DNA from: an uncultured Methanosarcinales archaeon
GTDB lineage: Archaea > Halobacteriota > Methanosarcinia > Methanotrichales > Methanotrichaceae
Length of the DNA stretch: 5,817 nucleotides
Assembly: GCA_937864385.1 (NCBI GenBank)
Contig: CALMJN010000326.1
Coordinates: 1-5,817 of the forward strand
Reading direction: 5' to 3'
Numbering within the stretch: position 1 is the stretch's first letter; every line of letters starts with the position of its first letter. The translations under genes were made by a program, and so were the position numbers. The notes under the pieces were generated by a model that had not been told where the DNA came from, searched no databases, and saw only the letters and a program-made list of their open reading frames with translations. This document shows positions 5,049 to 5,817 of this stretch, one piece after another.

Positions 5049-5817
5049 TTGGGCCTGCTTCTGCTGCCGGATGATCTGCGATCCCTTTTAAAGGAGCCGC
5101 TGGGAAAGCTGTGCCGGGGAGACGGCCTTGACTGCGTAAGGGCCATGGAAGAAGATCTAGAGAGAGCCAAGAAGCTGGTGGCGGTGGGAGATATGACCGC
5201 CTTTTATCTCCTCAAAGCCGGGGTAGTCCCCGACCTGTTGATCGTGGACGGCGGCCAGGGCGTGGTCATCGTTGTATATCCTGAAGGTATCTATTACGCA
5301 AACGTTACTCCTCAGGATGTACCTCAACTGGTCGAGGAGCACCTTCTGAAAGGAAGGCCATTAAAAAGACTCATGCTTACCGAAGCACCAAAGCAGACTG
5401 TTTTTAAAAAAGAGAAGGCAGGCCTGCTCAAAGAGCAGCCACGGATCGTCTTACGAAATTGCGGCGTTATCGATCCGGAGAAAATTGACGAATATATCGC
5501 TGAAGGCGGCTATATGGCCATCGGAAATGCCCTGACGTCAATGCAACCTGAAGATGTTATTGAAGAAATAAAGAAGGCTGGTCTGGTCGGCAGGGGTGGT
5601 GCATCCTTTTCAACTGGTATGAAATGGGACTTTGCCAGGCGAGCATCAGGAGATATAAAGTATATCATTTGTAATGCTGACGAAGGTGAACCAGGTACAT
5701 TTAAGGACAGACTCATACTGGAAGGCGATCCTCATAAGCTTATAGAAGCAATGCTTCTTGCCGGCTATGCAGTCGGGGCCAGCAAAGGGTTTGTTTATAT
5801 CAGGGGAGAGTATGCAC
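5049..5817 (+). CDS. Chimeric open frame: GTP-dependent dephospho-CoA kinase N-terminus joined to NuoF-like flavoprotein (partial)
   Basis: One uninterrupted frame from TTG 5049 to the window end (256 codons). Residues 1-68 match the start of archaeal DUF359, the GTP-dependent dephospho-CoA kinase of CoA synthesis: [16 protein letters not shown], then [15 protein letters not shown] and [10 protein letters not shown] (59-68). In this family IVDG is normally followed by a K-T-K/R segment and about another hundred residues, here absent. The start codon has AAGGTG about 10 nt upstream and lies 2 nt after the spt4 stop, the usual position of this gene in archaeal operons. From about residue 70 the frame is NuoF-like. 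Both parts are incomplete, so neither enzyme should be assumed functional. Possible readings are a chimeric assembly, a recent recombination product, or a true fusion; the first is favoured. Confidence 0.85.
   Translation, partial: MGLLLLPDDLRSLLKEPLGKLCRGDGLDCVRAMEEDLERAKKLVAVGDMTAFYLLKAGVVPDLLIVDGGQGVVIVVYPEGIYYANVTPQDVPQLVEEHLLKGRPLKRLMLTEAPKQTVFKKEKAGLLKEQPRIVLRNCGVIDPEKIDEYIAEGGYMAIGNALTSMQPEDVIEEIKKAGLVGRGGASFSTGMKWDFARRASGDIKYIICNADEGEPGTFKDRLILEGDPHKLIEAMLLAGYAVGASKGFVYIRGEYA
5250..5262. other. Probable chimeric junction between archaeal and foreign sequence
   Basis: The last residue that fits dephospho-CoA kinase is in IVDG (GAC GGC at 5247-5252). The first residues that fit NuoF are in the [10 protein letters not shown] strand, with Gly at 5259. 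The breakpoint therefore lies within a short GC-rich stretch (ggcggccagggc). Codons before it end mostly in G or C; soon after it come GTT GTA TAT CCT GAA GGT. The exact base cannot be fixed, and a few bases may be shared by both parents. Confidence 0.7.
5256..5817 (+). other. nuoF: NuoF/HndC-type NADH:FMN subunit segment within the chimeric frame
   Basis: This part of the frame matches the 51-kDa flavoprotein family that oxidises NAD(P)H through FMN in complex I, electron-bifurcating hydrogenases and formate dehydrogenases. In order: the end of the N-terminal thioredoxin-like domain ([26 protein letters not shown]), the linker [22 protein letters not shown], the FMN/NADH glycine loop [16 protein letters not shown] (5580-5627), [14 protein letters not shown] (5670-5711), and [17 protein letters not shown]. 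The C-terminal 4Fe-4S region lies beyond the window. The upstream cysteines of the thioredoxin-like 2Fe-2S cluster are missing because the sequence switches to the dephospho-CoA kinase just before that point. The usual loop form is GRGGAGFPTG; here it is GASFSTG. Composition is AT-richer than the preceding genes, consistent with a different, probably bacterial, source. Confidence 0.88.

Overview
The window reads as a euryarchaeal chromosome segment, most likely from a methanogen of the Methanosarcinales and probably close to Methanothrix (Methanosaeta). The evidence is an archaeal translation factor aIF2-gamma gene, archaeal RNA polymerase subunit Rpo7 and elongation factor Spt4, an archaeal-type dephospho-CoA kinase, a NosD-type secreted protein with the terminal block common in that order, TATA-like promoter elements and GGAGG-type ribosome binding sites. 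The genus is inferred from general knowledge of the families and was not tested by a search. The last ~560 bases do not match this picture.

Layout. Bases 1-284 (minus) hold the N-terminal 94 codons of thiamine-monophosphate kinase ThiL. A 68-bp divergent spacer leads to 353-1312 (plus), a secreted protein that joins a short NosD-like beta-helix remnant to a chagasin-type cysteine-protease-inhibitor domain. After a 105-bp spacer with a TATA-like element and an overlapping dyad comes a small PC4-like single-strand DNA-binding coactivator (1418-1624). It is closely followed by an unrecognised 286-residue protein (1632-2492). A promoter-bearing spacer (2493-2572) opens a tight information-processing operon: aIF2-gamma (TTG start, 2573-3868), a PIN-domain nuclease-like protein (3870-4277), Rpo7 (4277-4864), Spt4 (4861-5046), and the start of the GTP-dependent dephospho-CoA kinase (from TTG 5049). 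Gene junctions in this run are +1, -1, -4 and +2 nt, so translational coupling is likely. The operon links translation initiation, probable RNA processing, transcription and CoA synthesis.

The main anomaly is at about 5250-5262. The dephospho-CoA kinase frame stops resembling its family right after the ...IVDG motif and continues, without a stop or frameshift, as a NuoF-type NADH/FMN flavoprotein that runs off the window end. The NuoF part begins just after the place where its N-terminal 2Fe-2S cysteines should be. Base composition and codon choice change at the same point, from GC-rich with G/C third positions to clearly AT-richer with many A/T third positions. The simplest reading is a chimeric join, either an assembly or amplification artefact or a recent illegitimate recombination, between an archaeal operon and a gene from a different genome. 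A genuine functional fusion is possible but less likely, because both partners are cut inside their essential domains.

Apart from that junction and the unrecognised gene at 1632-2492, the window is ordinary archaeal core genome. No RNA genes, CRISPR arrays or insertion sequences were seen.
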